Source of the DNA: Bacteriovoracales bacterium | GTDB taxonomy: Bacteria; Bdellovibrionota; Bacteriovoracia; Bacteriovoracales; Bacteriovoracaceae | Assembly (NCBI GenBank): GCA_030149295.1 | Contig: JASBRV010000078.1 | Coordinates: forward strand, 1-64,000 | Reading direction: 5' to 3' | DNA: 64,000 nt | Part shown: positions 24,979 through 33,372 of the stretch, one piece after another | How the letters are laid out: every line of letters starts with the position of its first letter | How positions within the stretch are numbered: position 1 is the stretch's first letter | Translations under genes and position numbers: made by a program | Notes under the pieces: generated by a model | What the model was told of the DNA's origin: nothing | Seen by the model: the letters and a program-made list of their open reading frames with translations, nothing else | Database searches by the model: none

Positions 24979-26436
24979 CTAAGCTTTTGGAAGTAATTTA
25001 AAAGCAGCCATAAACGGCTCCCTTGTTCTTGTCGGATACAGACTTAAGGTCTTCATGAGATGAGCAAGAAAATCTTGTTTATTCGCTCCATCACCTTCGT
25101 TAAATTGTTTGTGAAGTCTGACAAAATCGTCTGCAAGTTCGAGGATTTCGGCCATAAAATGAACAGCTCCACCCTTAAAGGTCCCTTCCCTTTTATCTCT
25201 TTGTGAATGATGTTGCCGGATGATTTGAGAAACTAGCACAGGAATAGATTTCTCATTCTCAATCATCCTTGCCCCCAATTCAGCATGATTTTTCCAAAGC
25301 CTTCGATAAAGAGCTAATTCATCGCCATAGACATTCTTGGAGTCCATTTTTATTTTGACCTCGGACTCATCAAGAACTTTTGTCTTTCCATCACTATATA
25401 AATCTTCTGCGTCAGGCTCTTCAACAAAGCCAATATCATGTAAAAATGAAGCAAGCCCCAATGCCTGTATTCCTTTATCTGTTTCAACTCCAGCTTCTTT
25501 TGCAACAATCGATGAGATCATCACGACGGCACCTGAATGATCGAACTGTCCCATTTCTCTCATCATACTGGAAAGGAAAGAACTTTCTTTAGAGAGACCA
25601 TTTACCACTTGGCAAACGTTCTTTAAATATTTTTGAGCATAGACAATAGAATCACTATCCACCCCCATATCGACGATGGAATTTAAAGTCACCTCGGCTT
25701 GATTAAAAACAAAGGAAAACTTTTTTTGAGTGTCTATTGTTTTACTTTTTGTGATGGCCTGAGTGAGGCGATCACAATAGGTTACATAAGACTCTAATGC
25801 TTCTTTTCGAATAAAAAAGTGTTCAACTCCTTTTCTTAAATATTCAAGAACTCTTTCCACATCAAAAACATCACCCGACTGGAGAATCTTTATGTATTTA
25901 TTACTTCTTAGCTTCACATAAACATCAAATAATGATTTAGAACCACTAATAAATAGCTCTGCTTTAATAGGTCTAAAGTTGGGATCAGTATCCTCGAGTT
26001 CTTGGTCTAACTTATCTTTATTAGCTGCACCGAGTTTTAAGGCAGCACTTAAATCAAATATATCTAAAGATGATCCTAACTTTGAAATGAGAAGGTCAAT
26101 ATTAAAAGGCTTAGGCAAAGCTCCACTAACCCCCAGTTCTTCAGGTGTATATTCAGCATTGTTTTCTGAGCGTAAGGACTCAATCAGATGCACGGGTACA
26201 GTTGGTTGATACATAAGAGAAAATTTGATGACGGAAGCCCCATCTGGCTTTTTAAGATCAAGACTAATCAAAACAGCAGCAAAAGTTCCTTTATTTTCTT
26301 TGATTTCTTTTTGGGCCTGAGCTCCGTTATCACAAAAAATAATTTTGACCTTATTCCATTGGGGATCTTTTTTCAGAGTCTCTAAAAACTCCAAGTCTGG
26401 ATCTGCAATTAAAATGGGCTTTTTGTCTCCGGACAC
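24979..26436 (-). CDS. Response regulator with HD-type output (degenerate HD-GYP)
   Basis: 485 residues. The receiver (1-125) has Asp12 and Asp14, phospho-acceptor Asp60 in ISLDLKKPDG, and PKPF. A linker of about 130 residues follows. The C-terminal HD domain has FLHDIGF, KNHAELGARMI, RQHHSQRD and AEILELADDF. It resembles HD-GYP c-di-GMP phosphodiesterases but the HHExxDGxGYP motif is changed to HHSQRDKREGTFKGG, so GYP is lost and activity or substrate may differ. Start is GTG 26436 with AGAGAGAG just upstream. Convergent with the TTxSG gene. Confidence 0.82.
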   Translation of the reverse strand: MSGDKKPILIADPDLEFLETLKKDPQWNKVKIIFCDNGAQAQKEIKENKGTFAAVLISLDLKKPDGASVIKFSLMYQPTVPVHLIESLRSENNAEYTPEELGVSGALPKPFNIDLLISKLGSSLDIFDLSAALKLGAANKDKLDQELEDTDPNFRPIKAELFISGSKSLFDVYVKLRSNKYIKILQSGDVFDVERVLEYLRKGVEHFFIRKEALESYVTYCDRLTQAITKSKTIDTQKKFSFVFNQAEVTLNSIVDMGVDSDSIVYAQKYLKNVCQVVNGLSKESSFLSSMMREMGQFDHSGAVVMISSIVAKEAGVETDKGIQALGLASFLHDIGFVEEPDAEDLYSDGKTKVLDESEVKIKMDSKNVYGDELALYRRLWKNHAELGARMIENEKSIPVLVSQIIRQHHSQRDKREGTFKGGAVHFMAEILELADDFVRLHKQFNEGDGANKQDFLAHLMKTLSLYPTRTREPFMAAFKLLPKA

Positions 26437-26452
26437 AACTCTCTCTTTTTGA

Positions 26453-27190
26453 TCATTTTATTTCTTCAAAAATTATATTATCGGCCCATTTTTTACAAAA
26501 GAGAGCAGCTTCTTCATCCCTCACCGTCCACGCTAAAAGAGGAATACCATAGTTTTCTCTTATTTCCTGAGGGGCTCTATCGGCTATGTACTTCCAATGA
26601 TAGCCGATATAGTCCGGTTTAAAGTAAGGGGCTAAACAAAGACTCCGAATCATAAGACGTGAAATAGGATTGATGTCGGCTTCTTCCATCCTACCAGCAA
26701 GCAGTCCCATAGGAGCTCTCTTGCCATTTTGATTTATCACTTCCAGAGTTCTTGGGTGAAAGCTTTGAAGGGAATAATCACCTTTATAACTTTTTAACAT
26801 CTCTAAAACAGAGTTTTCTAGTCTATCTCCTGATTGTGTTCTTTTTATCTCAATCACGAGAGGAACACGTCCATCAATAAAACTTAGAACATCGCTTAAT
26901 AAAGGAATCCCTTTTTTACTATATATTGTATTAATTTTTATTAACTCTTCACTTGTTAAAGAAGTCCCATCAACACTCATCCCCGTCATTCTTTTAAGAC
27001 TTAAATCGTGGTGAATAAAAGGAATGCCATCTTTGCTGATGTGAACATCAAATTCAATAGGAAAACCTTTTTCTTTTGCCAACTCAATCGCTTCCCAAGA
27101 ATTTTCATCAACACCTTCTACCCAGTGCCATCCTCGGTGGGCAATGGGCTCATTAACAAACCAGCTCATACTCTCCTCCCACTTAGCCAA
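26453..27190 (-). CDS. Glycerophosphodiester phosphodiesterase
   Basis: 245-residue cytoplasmic GDPD (UgpQ-like). It cleaves glycerophosphodiesters from phospholipid turnover to glycerol-3-phosphate and an alcohol. Visible catalytic segments: IAHRGW, DENSWEAIELA, EFDVHISKDGIPFIHHDLSL, then VIEIKR. There is no signal peptide. It overlaps the upstream FAD oxidoreductase gene by 25 bases and is the last gene of a three-gene operon. Confidence 0.92.
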   Translation of the reverse strand: MAKWEESMSWFVNEPIAHRGWHWVEGVDENSWEAIELAKEKGFPIEFDVHISKDGIPFIHHDLSLKRMTGMSVDGTSLTSEELIKINTIYSKKGIPLLSDVLSFIDGRVPLVIEIKRTQSGDRLENSVLEMLKSYKGDYSLQSFHPRTLEVINQNGKRAPMGLLAGRMEEADINPISRLMIRSLCLAPYFKPDYIGYHWKYIADRAPQEIRENYGIPLLAWTVRDEEAALFCKKWADNIIFEEIK

Positions 27191-28332
27191 TGAGGAATTT
27201 CTTTTCCCGCCATAGCATCGACGAGAGTCTTTGCCCCATGAAATGCGAGACCCAGTCCATGAGCAGTGAATCCTCCCAAAAAATAAACCTGGGGATCATC
27301 GGGAAGGCTACCAATAAAAGGCTGACCATCTTGACTGAAACCCATAATACCGCTCCAGCGGTGAGTAATCCTTTTATCTTTTAGCTTAGGTAAGTGATCC
27401 TCAATGAATCTCTCAAGAGCTTTTTGAATCGTTGGATTCGTCTCATCACTAAAGCCCTGCTCTTTTTCCTTATCAAGCTGTCGAAAGCCTCCAATAAGAA
27501 GTTCTCCCGTAGGGAGTTGTCTGAAGTAATCCAAAACAAAGTTGGCATAGCAAGGCCCCTCCATAAAGATATCAACGGGCTCAACCGCAAGGATTTGTCC
27601 ACGAGTAGGCTCTATTTTTCCTTTGAAGAAGGGGTGGATTAAGGAGCTATAACCATTTGTGGCCATGACGATAGCATCACAAAGAAAGCTCCCTTTATTA
27701 GTTTTTAAAATTCTCTTATCGCCACTTTTTTCCATAGAAAAGACTTCTGTTTGAGAGAAAAAATCAACTCCCTTTCTTGAAGATATTCGATACAGTTCTT
27801 CCAAAAGTTTTATGGGATGTATACTTGCATCCTTCACATACTTAATACCACCGACAAAACCTATGGCACCAAGACGATTTTGAATGTCTTTTTCCTCTAG
27901 CATATCAACTTCTATGCCAAGCCTTCTCATTAAATCTGCTGACTTTTTCAATTCTATAAACTCATTATCAGTAGATGCGAGACTAAAGGAGCCCTTTTCT
28001 TCAAAGGATAAAGAACTAGGGTCCTTAATCACCTCTTCTTTGAGAAGTTTTAAATTCTCTTCGGAGAATTGCCACATCTCTAAGGCCAACTTTTCTCCAT
28101 GAGTACCCACAAGACGGTTAAAGTGCTCAACAGAGCCACAAGTAACAAAACCAGCATTCCTTCCGGTTGCTCCACTTCCTAGCTCGCCTTTTTCCACAAG
28201 CGCTACTTTCATTTTTGGCATTATCTTTTGAAACCAGTAGCAAAGACTATGGCCAGCAATACCTCCACCAATAATGACTATGTCATACTCTGCGGTTCCA
28301 TCTGTTTTATCTAGCCAATAAGAAACGCTCAT
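27166..28332 (-). CDS. FAD-dependent amino-acid/amine oxidase (DAO family)
   Basis: 388 residues. The dinucleotide-binding motif is DIVIIGGGIAGHSLCYWF at the N-terminus, followed by ELGSGATGRNAGFVTCG, the typical DAO segment. The C-terminal end has WSGIMGFSQDGQPFIGSLP and FLGGFTAHGLGLAFHGAK. It belongs with glycine oxidase/gamma-glutamylputrescine oxidase-like enzymes that oxidise a secondary amine and make peroxide; the substrate is not visible. It overlaps the GNAT gene by four bases (ATGA) and the GDPD gene by 25, so the operon is tight. Confidence 0.88.
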   Translation of the reverse strand: MSVSYWLDKTDGTAEYDIVIIGGGIAGHSLCYWFQKIMPKMKVALVEKGELGSGATGRNAGFVTCGSVEHFNRLVGTHGEKLALEMWQFSEENLKLLKEEVIKDPSSLSFEEKGSFSLASTDNEFIELKKSADLMRRLGIEVDMLEEKDIQNRLGAIGFVGGIKYVKDASIHPIKLLEELYRISSRKGVDFFSQTEVFSMEKSGDKRILKTNKGSFLCDAIVMATNGYSSLIHPFFKGKIEPTRGQILAVEPVDIFMEGPCYANFVLDYFRQLPTGELLIGGFRQLDKEKEQGFSDETNPTIQKALERFIEDHLPKLKDKRITHRWSGIMGFSQDGQPFIGSLPDDPQVYFLGGFTAHGLGLAFHGAKTLVDAMAGKEIPHWLSGRRV

Positions 28333-28907
28333 GAAGAACTCTCCAAATATTTAATCATTTCTGCTGCACTACACTTGCACCTCTGTGGACCACAGCGAGT
28401 ACAATGGTAGTCAACCTCATACCAGTACTGGGGATGTTCTTTAACTTTTTCAAAACCAAAACTTTCCAGATATCTCAATGATGAATTCTTAGGAGACTCT
28501 AGCCAAGAGTGACATAAAATTCCCTTAGCACCACTTAAGGTCAACATCTCCTCAGAAAGCTGGGATAACTTTTTTCCTAAACCCACCCCTTGAGAATTTT
28601 GAGCAATAAATAAACTTTTAAAATAACCAAGTTCTTCCTTAGTAATCCTCCACTTCTCAGAACTCAGTCCTTTAGAAACTAAATGATCCCATTGATTAGG
28701 GGCTAAACTTATACGAATACCAACTAGCTCAGAATCCTTGAACGCGAGAAAACTCACGCTCCCCTGGGTTCCTAGAGAGGCTTTATAAAGTTCCCCCAAC
28801 TCTTCTAGAGAAAAATACCCACTCCCGATCCATTGATCACCAAAGAGCTTAACCTCCTCTAGGTCCTCAAATGTCAGTGCTCTTAAGCTAAACTCCTTAA
28901 ATTTCAT
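28329..28907 (-). CDS. GNAT acetyltransferase with C-terminal Cys cluster
   Basis: 192-residue GNAT-fold protein with the acetyl-CoA motif QNSQGVGLGKKLSQLSEE and GAKGILCHSW. Unusually, the C-terminus carries a Cys cluster YHCTRCGPQRCKCSAAE (CxxC...CxC) that could bind zinc or an iron-sulfur centre. I take the ATG at 28907; an in-frame ATG at 28946 would add 13 residues, and neither has a clear ribosome site. First gene of the GNAT/FAD-oxidoreductase/GDPD operon. Substrate unknown. Confidence 0.78.
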   Translation of the reverse strand: MKFKEFSLRALTFEDLEEVKLFGDQWIGSGYFSLEELGELYKASLGTQGSVSFLAFKDSELVGIRISLAPNQWDHLVSKGLSSEKWRITKEELGYFKSLFIAQNSQGVGLGKKLSQLSEEMLTLSGAKGILCHSWLESPKNSSLRYLESFGFEKVKEHPQYWYEVDYHCTRCGPQRCKCSAAEMIKYLESSS

Positions 28908-29023
28908 TTTTATAAAATATCGGCCTCGAAGACACAGGGCAAACATTCAATGAGCGCGTAGCATTATCTTTGACCGACTCTTTCGAACTGTTAATAATAG
29001 AGCAGTTCAAAAAGGATGATTCT

Positions 29024-29734
29024 ATGAAAACCGTTATTACGATTTCTTGCTTACTACTGACTTCTTGTGCATTTTTTCAAAGCAAACCCTTTGATGAAAC
29101 GGCCCTTTATTTAAGTGGCCAAAAACCAGAGGCGAGTGTGGAAGAGTATGAGAAAAACCTCACGCGTAACACCTCAATGGGTGGTGGTTATTATCAAATC
29201 ACGGCCAAGCCATTAGTCAAACCACTCATTATAAAAAGGTTTGAGCAAACAGCTTCTTTAAGAGGTTTCTCACCGAAAGAAAAAGAAAAGGCCTTAGCTA
29301 AGATAAATGAATCTTTTCTCGTTGATAAAACCTGTTTTGAATTTCAATATGAAGCCGTTCGCTTCTCTCAAGTGGCGAACCTTTCAAATTGGGAACTTTC
29401 CTTTATTAATGCCAACGGTGATACTCTTCCCCTGAAATGGCAAAAGGAAGATTTAAAAAGACCATCCGTAAAAAGTAAAACCTATAAGGCGGGCTTAAGT
29501 CAGCCAACCTGGCTAGGCCAAGGTATTGCTTGTGGTAACTTTCAGACTGACTTTAAAAGTGGTTTTGCTCTCAAGGTAAAGCCTGCTTTTGTTCAATTTC
29601 CCTTCAGCTCAAACACTCTTCTCTCCTGGGAATTCCCAGAAAGAATAAAAATTAAAGATAGTGAGACTGGAAGAATAGAAGAGAAATGGGAAGAAAAGAA
29701 AAAAAGATCATATAAGAGGTATCGTGGCTGGTAA
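29024..29734 (+). CDS. Lipoprotein of unknown function
   Basis: 236 residues. The signal peptide ends in a lipobox LLTSC (Cys at about residue 15). The mature part is basic at its end (EEKKKRSYKRYRGW) and has no recognised domain. The ATG at 29024 is preferred to 28970 because it starts the signal peptide and AAGGA lies nine bases upstream. The last ten bases overlap the next gene, the HHxxxDG acyltransferase, so the two are co-expressed. Confidence 0.75.
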   Translation: MKTVITISCLLLTSCAFFQSKPFDETALYLSGQKPEASVEEYEKNLTRNTSMGGGYYQITAKPLVKPLIIKRFEQTASLRGFSPKEKEKALAKINESFLVDKTCFEFQYEAVRFSQVANLSNWELSFINANGDTLPLKWQKEDLKRPSVKSKTYKAGLSQPTWLGQGIACGNFQTDFKSGFALKVKPAFVQFPFSSNTLLSWEFPERIKIKDSETGRIEEKWEEKKKRSYKRYRGW

Positions 29735-30728
29735 GGACTACTCGGGAATAAAGTTTGAAGTAGCGGAAGCTTTAGGCGAGTGGATGAATTGTCTTTATCT
29801 CAAAGGCAGCAATCTTGATGACCTTCAATATCAGTTCATTCACCATAAAGATGCAGATGGAATGAGTGGTATTAAGCAAATTCTTCGCGAAGAAGGACAC
29901 ACGCTGAACTATCTCCCCGGTCTTAAATACAACAACCGGCCCTCTCTCATTCATCAAGTTATCGCCCTCTTTCGCTACATTCGCTTAACAAAAAAAGTAA
30001 AACAGAATTGGCTTGAAAAAAGAATCGATACCACAGGAATTCCCCAAGGTTTTATCCTCACAAAAATTGGGCTTTCAGAAATTGAAGAATTGGAAAGAAA
30101 AGCTAAAGGCTTTTCTCTCAATGCCCTTCTCTTAAATTCTCTTGATTTTGCCACCATTGATCATCTTTTAACCTCAGACAGTGAAAGGAAATGGATTCTG
30201 CCTCTCAATATGAGAGATCCACAAAAGGGATTAGAAATAAATGGCAACTATTCGGGTTCCATAGTTCTCAATTTTACGAAAAAACACACTTCTTATGAAG
30301 TTCACGAGAAGATTAAAAACTATCTCAAAAAGAAAATTCACTGGGGCTCGTTTCTCTATTCAAATATGGCCAAGTTTATTGGTTTTGAAGGTACCCTAAA
30401 AGTAGCAAGGTCAATCAAAGAAGTTGGTACTGGTGTTTTTAGCAATCTTGGAACTTGGCCAAAAGATTTTGTGACTCTTAAAAATAAAGATATTTCTTGG
30501 AGAGCGGCAGTGGCACCTTCCACTCAAATCCTTCCCGTAGCAGCAACAGCTTGGCAGTGGCGTGAGACTCTTTGCCTCACTTTACAACTTCATCCTTCCC
30601 TTCGCCACTCATCACCAAAACTAAGCGAACAAGTCATGAAAAGCTGGCTCAATTATTTAGGGGTTAAGGAGTATAAAATCGAGTTTATCCCCTGGTCGCA
30701 ATTTCCTGACGCACCGAAAACAACCTGA
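29724..30728 (+). CDS. HHxxxDG acyltransferase-superfamily protein (condensation/WS-DGAT-like)
   Basis: 334 residues. The active-site motif HHKDADG (His40-Gly46) fits HHxxxDG of the chloramphenicol-acetyltransferase/condensation superfamily. Downstream are FSLNALLLNSLDFATID, like the TxNDxLLAA helix, and WILPLNMRDP...NYSGS, like the NxR...GNxxG segment. The motif normally lies near residue 130; here only 39 residues precede it, so the N-terminal subdomain is short. Start is GTG 29724 with AGAGGT close by, overlapping the lipoprotein gene. It may make a wax ester, acylglycerol or acylated small molecule; the substrate is unknown. Confidence 0.68.
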   Translation: MAGKDYSGIKFEVAEALGEWMNCLYLKGSNLDDLQYQFIHHKDADGMSGIKQILREEGHTLNYLPGLKYNNRPSLIHQVIALFRYIRLTKKVKQNWLEKRIDTTGIPQGFILTKIGLSEIEELERKAKGFSLNALLLNSLDFATIDHLLTSDSERKWILPLNMRDPQKGLEINGNYSGSIVLNFTKKHTSYEVHEKIKNYLKKKIHWGSFLYSNMAKFIGFEGTLKVARSIKEVGTGVFSNLGTWPKDFVTLKNKDISWRAAVAPSTQILPVAATAWQWRETLCLTLQLHPSLRHSSPKLSEQVMKSWLNYLGVKEYKIEFIPWSQFPDAPKTT

Positions 30729-30804
30729 TTTCACAAGACCCTGTAAGAAAAAGCTGACCTTTTCAGGCTTGAAAGCCCTTCCAACTTAAAGGTAAAGTCC
30801 CTCC

Positions 30805-31662
30805 ATGGAAAAGCTTAACTTAGATGATGTTCAAAGAGTCGCGGCCATAAGCCCAGACCAATTTTTTTCTAAATTTGCCCGAGAAGGAAAACCTGTCGTC
30901 CTCAAAGATTTTGCCTCTGACTGGGCAGCTCTTAAAAAGTGGCAGCCCGAATACTTCATCGAAAAATATGGAGATAATGAAGTTCAAGTCTATAACGGTA
31001 GTTTTTCTCAACCTGGAAAGTCTTACATGGGAAAAGCATCGACGATGCGTTTTGGAGACTATCTCAATTCTATATTGAATTCAGGAAAAGACCTACGCAT
31101 GTTTCTCTACAATATCGTCTCAAAAGCTCCTGAGTTAAAAAATGATGTTAGCCTCCCCCCTTTGATGAAAGGTTTTTCAAAAAGATTTCTTTTTATGTTT
31201 TTTGGACCCAAAGGTGCTGTCACACAAATTCATTATGACATCGATATGAGTCATGTCTTTCATACCGCAATAAAAGGAAGAAAAAGATTCGTGCTCTTTC
31301 CCCAAAGTGAAAGCAAGAAGCTTTATCGTCACCCATTCACAATCAGAAGCTATGTCGATGTCGACAACCCAGACTTTGAAAAATACCCTCTTCTTAAAGA
31401 GGCCAAAGGTTACGAGGTCACCCTCGATCCTGGTGAAACTCTTTTTATCCCAAGTGGATTTTGGCATCACGTAGTCTATGAAGATGCTGGCTACGCTATT
31501 TCTTTAAGGTGTCCTCATCATAACTGGTGGAAAAGATTAGAAGGGATTTGGAATCTCCTTGTGGTTCAGATGGTGGATAGACTCAACAACAAGATCGCTC
31601 CCCAGTTGTGGTACCAATGGAAAAAGAACCGCGCCATAAAACTTGCTAGACAAGCTGGATAA
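30805..31662 (+). CDS. JmjC/cupin-8-like Fe(II)/2-oxoglutarate oxygenase
   Basis: 285 residues. The cupin fold carries the iron facial triad: HYD (His143, Asp145) and a distal His221/222 in PSGFWHHVVYE. KPVVLKDFASDWAALKKW at the N-terminus is typical of the FIH/JMJD6-like cupin_8 family, which hydroxylates proteins or small molecules. No Shine-Dalgarno is near; TTGAAA-N18-TAAAGT ends six bases before the ATG, suggesting a leaderless message. It overlaps the beginning of the next frame, but the next gene's real start lies downstream. Confidence 0.83.
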   Translation: MEKLNLDDVQRVAAISPDQFFSKFAREGKPVVLKDFASDWAALKKWQPEYFIEKYGDNEVQVYNGSFSQPGKSYMGKASTMRFGDYLNSILNSGKDLRMFLYNIVSKAPELKNDVSLPPLMKGFSKRFLFMFFGPKGAVTQIHYDIDMSHVFHTAIKGRKRFVLFPQSESKKLYRHPFTIRSYVDVDNPDFEKYPLLKEAKGYEVTLDPGETLFIPSGFWHHVVYEDAGYAISLRCPHHNWWKRLEGIWNLLVVQMVDRLNNKIAPQLWYQWKKNRAIKLARQAG

Positions 31663-31678
31663 GCAAGGCCCACAAGCG

Positions 31679-31684
31679 TATAAT
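31679..31684 (+). promoter_or_regulatory. TATAAT -10 box for gene at 31691
   Basis: Perfect TATAAT with a TGGATA -35-like box 17 bases upstream. It ends six bases before the ATG at 31691, so transcription would start at the ATG itself. No ribosome-binding site is visible, consistent with a leaderless message. Confidence 0.45.
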
Positions 31685-31690
31685 TTGAGT

Positions 31691-32401
31691 ATGAAAAATC
31701 TCATCACACTACTCGCTTTCTTTATTACTTTTGCCCCTATCGCAGGACCACCGACCTTTACGGGAAAGGCAATCGATAATGAGACAGGAAAAGTCGCTTA
31801 CATCGAAAAACATTCTGTAGAATATGAGGGTGAAAGAGTCAAAAAAGTTACGACTATTTATACTGACCCCAGTGGTAACGAAATCGGGCGCCTTATTAGT
31901 GAATTCAAGGAAAACTTTCACCTTCCCAATTCTCAATTCATCGACAAAAGAACGGGCTATAAAGAAATCACTGAACTTCAAGAAATAGGTGGCGAAAAGA
32001 GATTTCACATCAAAACCATCTCAAAAAGAGGAAAAGAAAAAAAACGAAATCTAGAAATAGATGACAACTTAGTTTGCGGTCAAGGCTATCACAACTACAT
32101 CATCGAAAATCTTGATAAATTCAAGGTAGGTGAAAAGCGAGAACTGAAATTTATTCTTCCTTCCATGAGAGACTATTTCACCTTCGATCTTACCTATTTA
32201 GGAGCCCTAGATAAAAACAACCCCGATGAGGTTTCTCTGCGTTTGGATATCACAAATTTTATCTTAAGGATGTTTGCTGATAAAATTCAGGTAACTTATT
32301 CACTCAAAGAAAAGAAACTCATTAAATACGTTGGTCTTACTAACATCACCAATGACGATGACGACCAATACGATGCAACTCTTACTTATAAATTTGAATG
32401 A
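31691..32401 (+). CDS. Exported protein of unknown function
   Basis: 236 residues. The signal peptide is LLAFFITFAPIAG. The mature part is mostly beta strands, with KVAYIEKHSVEYEGERVKKV and the tail YDATLTYKFE; it may be a DUF3108-like periplasmic protein, but this is not secure. The ATG at 31691 is preferred to 31643 because it begins the signal peptide and has a TATAAT box just upstream. It overlaps astE by four bases (ATGA), so the two are translationally coupled. Confidence 0.7.
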   Translation: MKNLITLLAFFITFAPIAGPPTFTGKAIDNETGKVAYIEKHSVEYEGERVKKVTTIYTDPSGNEIGRLISEFKENFHLPNSQFIDKRTGYKEITELQEIGGEKRFHIKTISKRGKEKKRNLEIDDNLVCGQGYHNYIIENLDKFKVGEKRELKFILPSMRDYFTFDLTYLGALDKNNPDEVSLRLDITNFILRMFADKIQVTYSLKEKKLIKYVGLTNITNDDDDQYDATLTYKFE

Positions 32402-33372
32402 GCCAATATTCTAATTACCTCGATTTTCTTCTAAAAGGCACAGGCAAAGAAGAAAACCACAAAAGTGAAAACTTGAGCATCACCCCTTTAACTCGCGGTG
32501 TTTTAGAAATTCATAGTGAGTCTCAACTCGCTCCCCTAATCCTTAGTTGTGGCATCCATGGCAATGAGACCGCCCCCATCGAAATCCTTAATGACATCCT
32601 AAGGGGAATTTTTAATGAAACAATACACCCTAGGAGGGATCTTCTTTTTATTTTTGGCCATGTTAAGGCGATGAAAGAACATCGTCGTTTTATTGACTTT
32701 AATCTTAACCGTCTCTTTAACAAGAACCACCTAAACTACCCTCATGCCCTAGAGTCTGCTCGAGCTAAAGAATTAGAAGAAGTCGTATCTAAATTCCTTC
32801 GGGGTAAAGAGGAAAAGCCATGGCATCTAGACCTTCATACCGCCATTAAGCCCAGTCACTACACACGTTTTGCTGTTTTCCCAAAACAATCAAATTGTAT
32901 TCCAACTGATCATGAGATAGCCCTTCTGTCAGGACTAGGTATTGATGCCGTCTTACTAGCCAATGGTTCTGCCAACACATTTAGTTCCCATACCTGTGAA
33001 AACTTTGACGCTTTCGCCTACACTCTTGAACTTGGAAAAGTTTATCCTTTTGGCAAAAATCCTCATGATAAATTTAAGAAGGCGAAACAAGGACTTATTC
33101 AATTTATTGAAGGTGACGAGATTCTTAATAGAGCCGATTCTCCCCCTAAGCAATTTCAAGTAGAAAAAGAGCTCATCAAAGACCACGAAGGCTATCAGCT
33201 TTTCTTAGATGAAGAGTATGCCAATTTTACACCTCTCCCAAAAGGTTATCGACTAGAAAAGACCATTGATCATGAGCATATTCTCACAGAGGAAATGGCC
33301 GTAGTTTTTCCAAACAACAACGTTCCTGTAGGAGAGCGTACTGGACTTCTCGTTAAAGAGATCAATACGTAA
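32398..33372 (+). CDS. astE: Succinylglutamate desuccinylase/aspartoacylase family (AstE)
   Basis: 324-residue zinc hydrolase of the M14-related AstE family, which splits N-succinylglutamate in the last step of the arginine succinyltransferase pathway. Motifs: GIHGNETAPIE (zinc ligands His and Glu), NLNRLF, LDLHTAIKPSHY (third ligand) and TLELGKVYPFG (catalytic Glu). No astA, B, C or D is in the window, so the pathway may be elsewhere or the substrate different. Its ATG overlaps the stop of the exported-protein gene. Convergent with dus (11-base overlap). Confidence 0.88.
   Translation: MSQYSNYLDFLLKGTGKEENHKSENLSITPLTRGVLEIHSESQLAPLILSCGIHGNETAPIEILNDILRGIFNETIHPRRDLLFIFGHVKAMKEHRRFIDFNLNRLFNKNHLNYPHALESARAKELEEVVSKFLRGKEEKPWHLDLHTAIKPSHYTRFAVFPKQSNCIPTDHEIALLSGLGIDAVLLANGSANTFSSHTCENFDAFAYTLELGKVYPFGKNPHDKFKKAKQGLIQFIEGDEILNRADSPPKQFQVEKELIKDHEGYQLFLDEEYANFTPLPKGYRLEKTIDHEHILTEEMAVVFPNNNVPVGERTGLLVKEINT

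Noticed and set aside
26600-26612. GCCGATAT inside the GDPD gene as a promoter
   Set aside because: Within coding sequence, wrong orientation to any gene start.
28910-28920. GCCGATAT on the minus strand before the GNAT gene as a sigma-28 -10
   Set aside because: No TAAA-like -35 at 11, 12 or 13 bases upstream.
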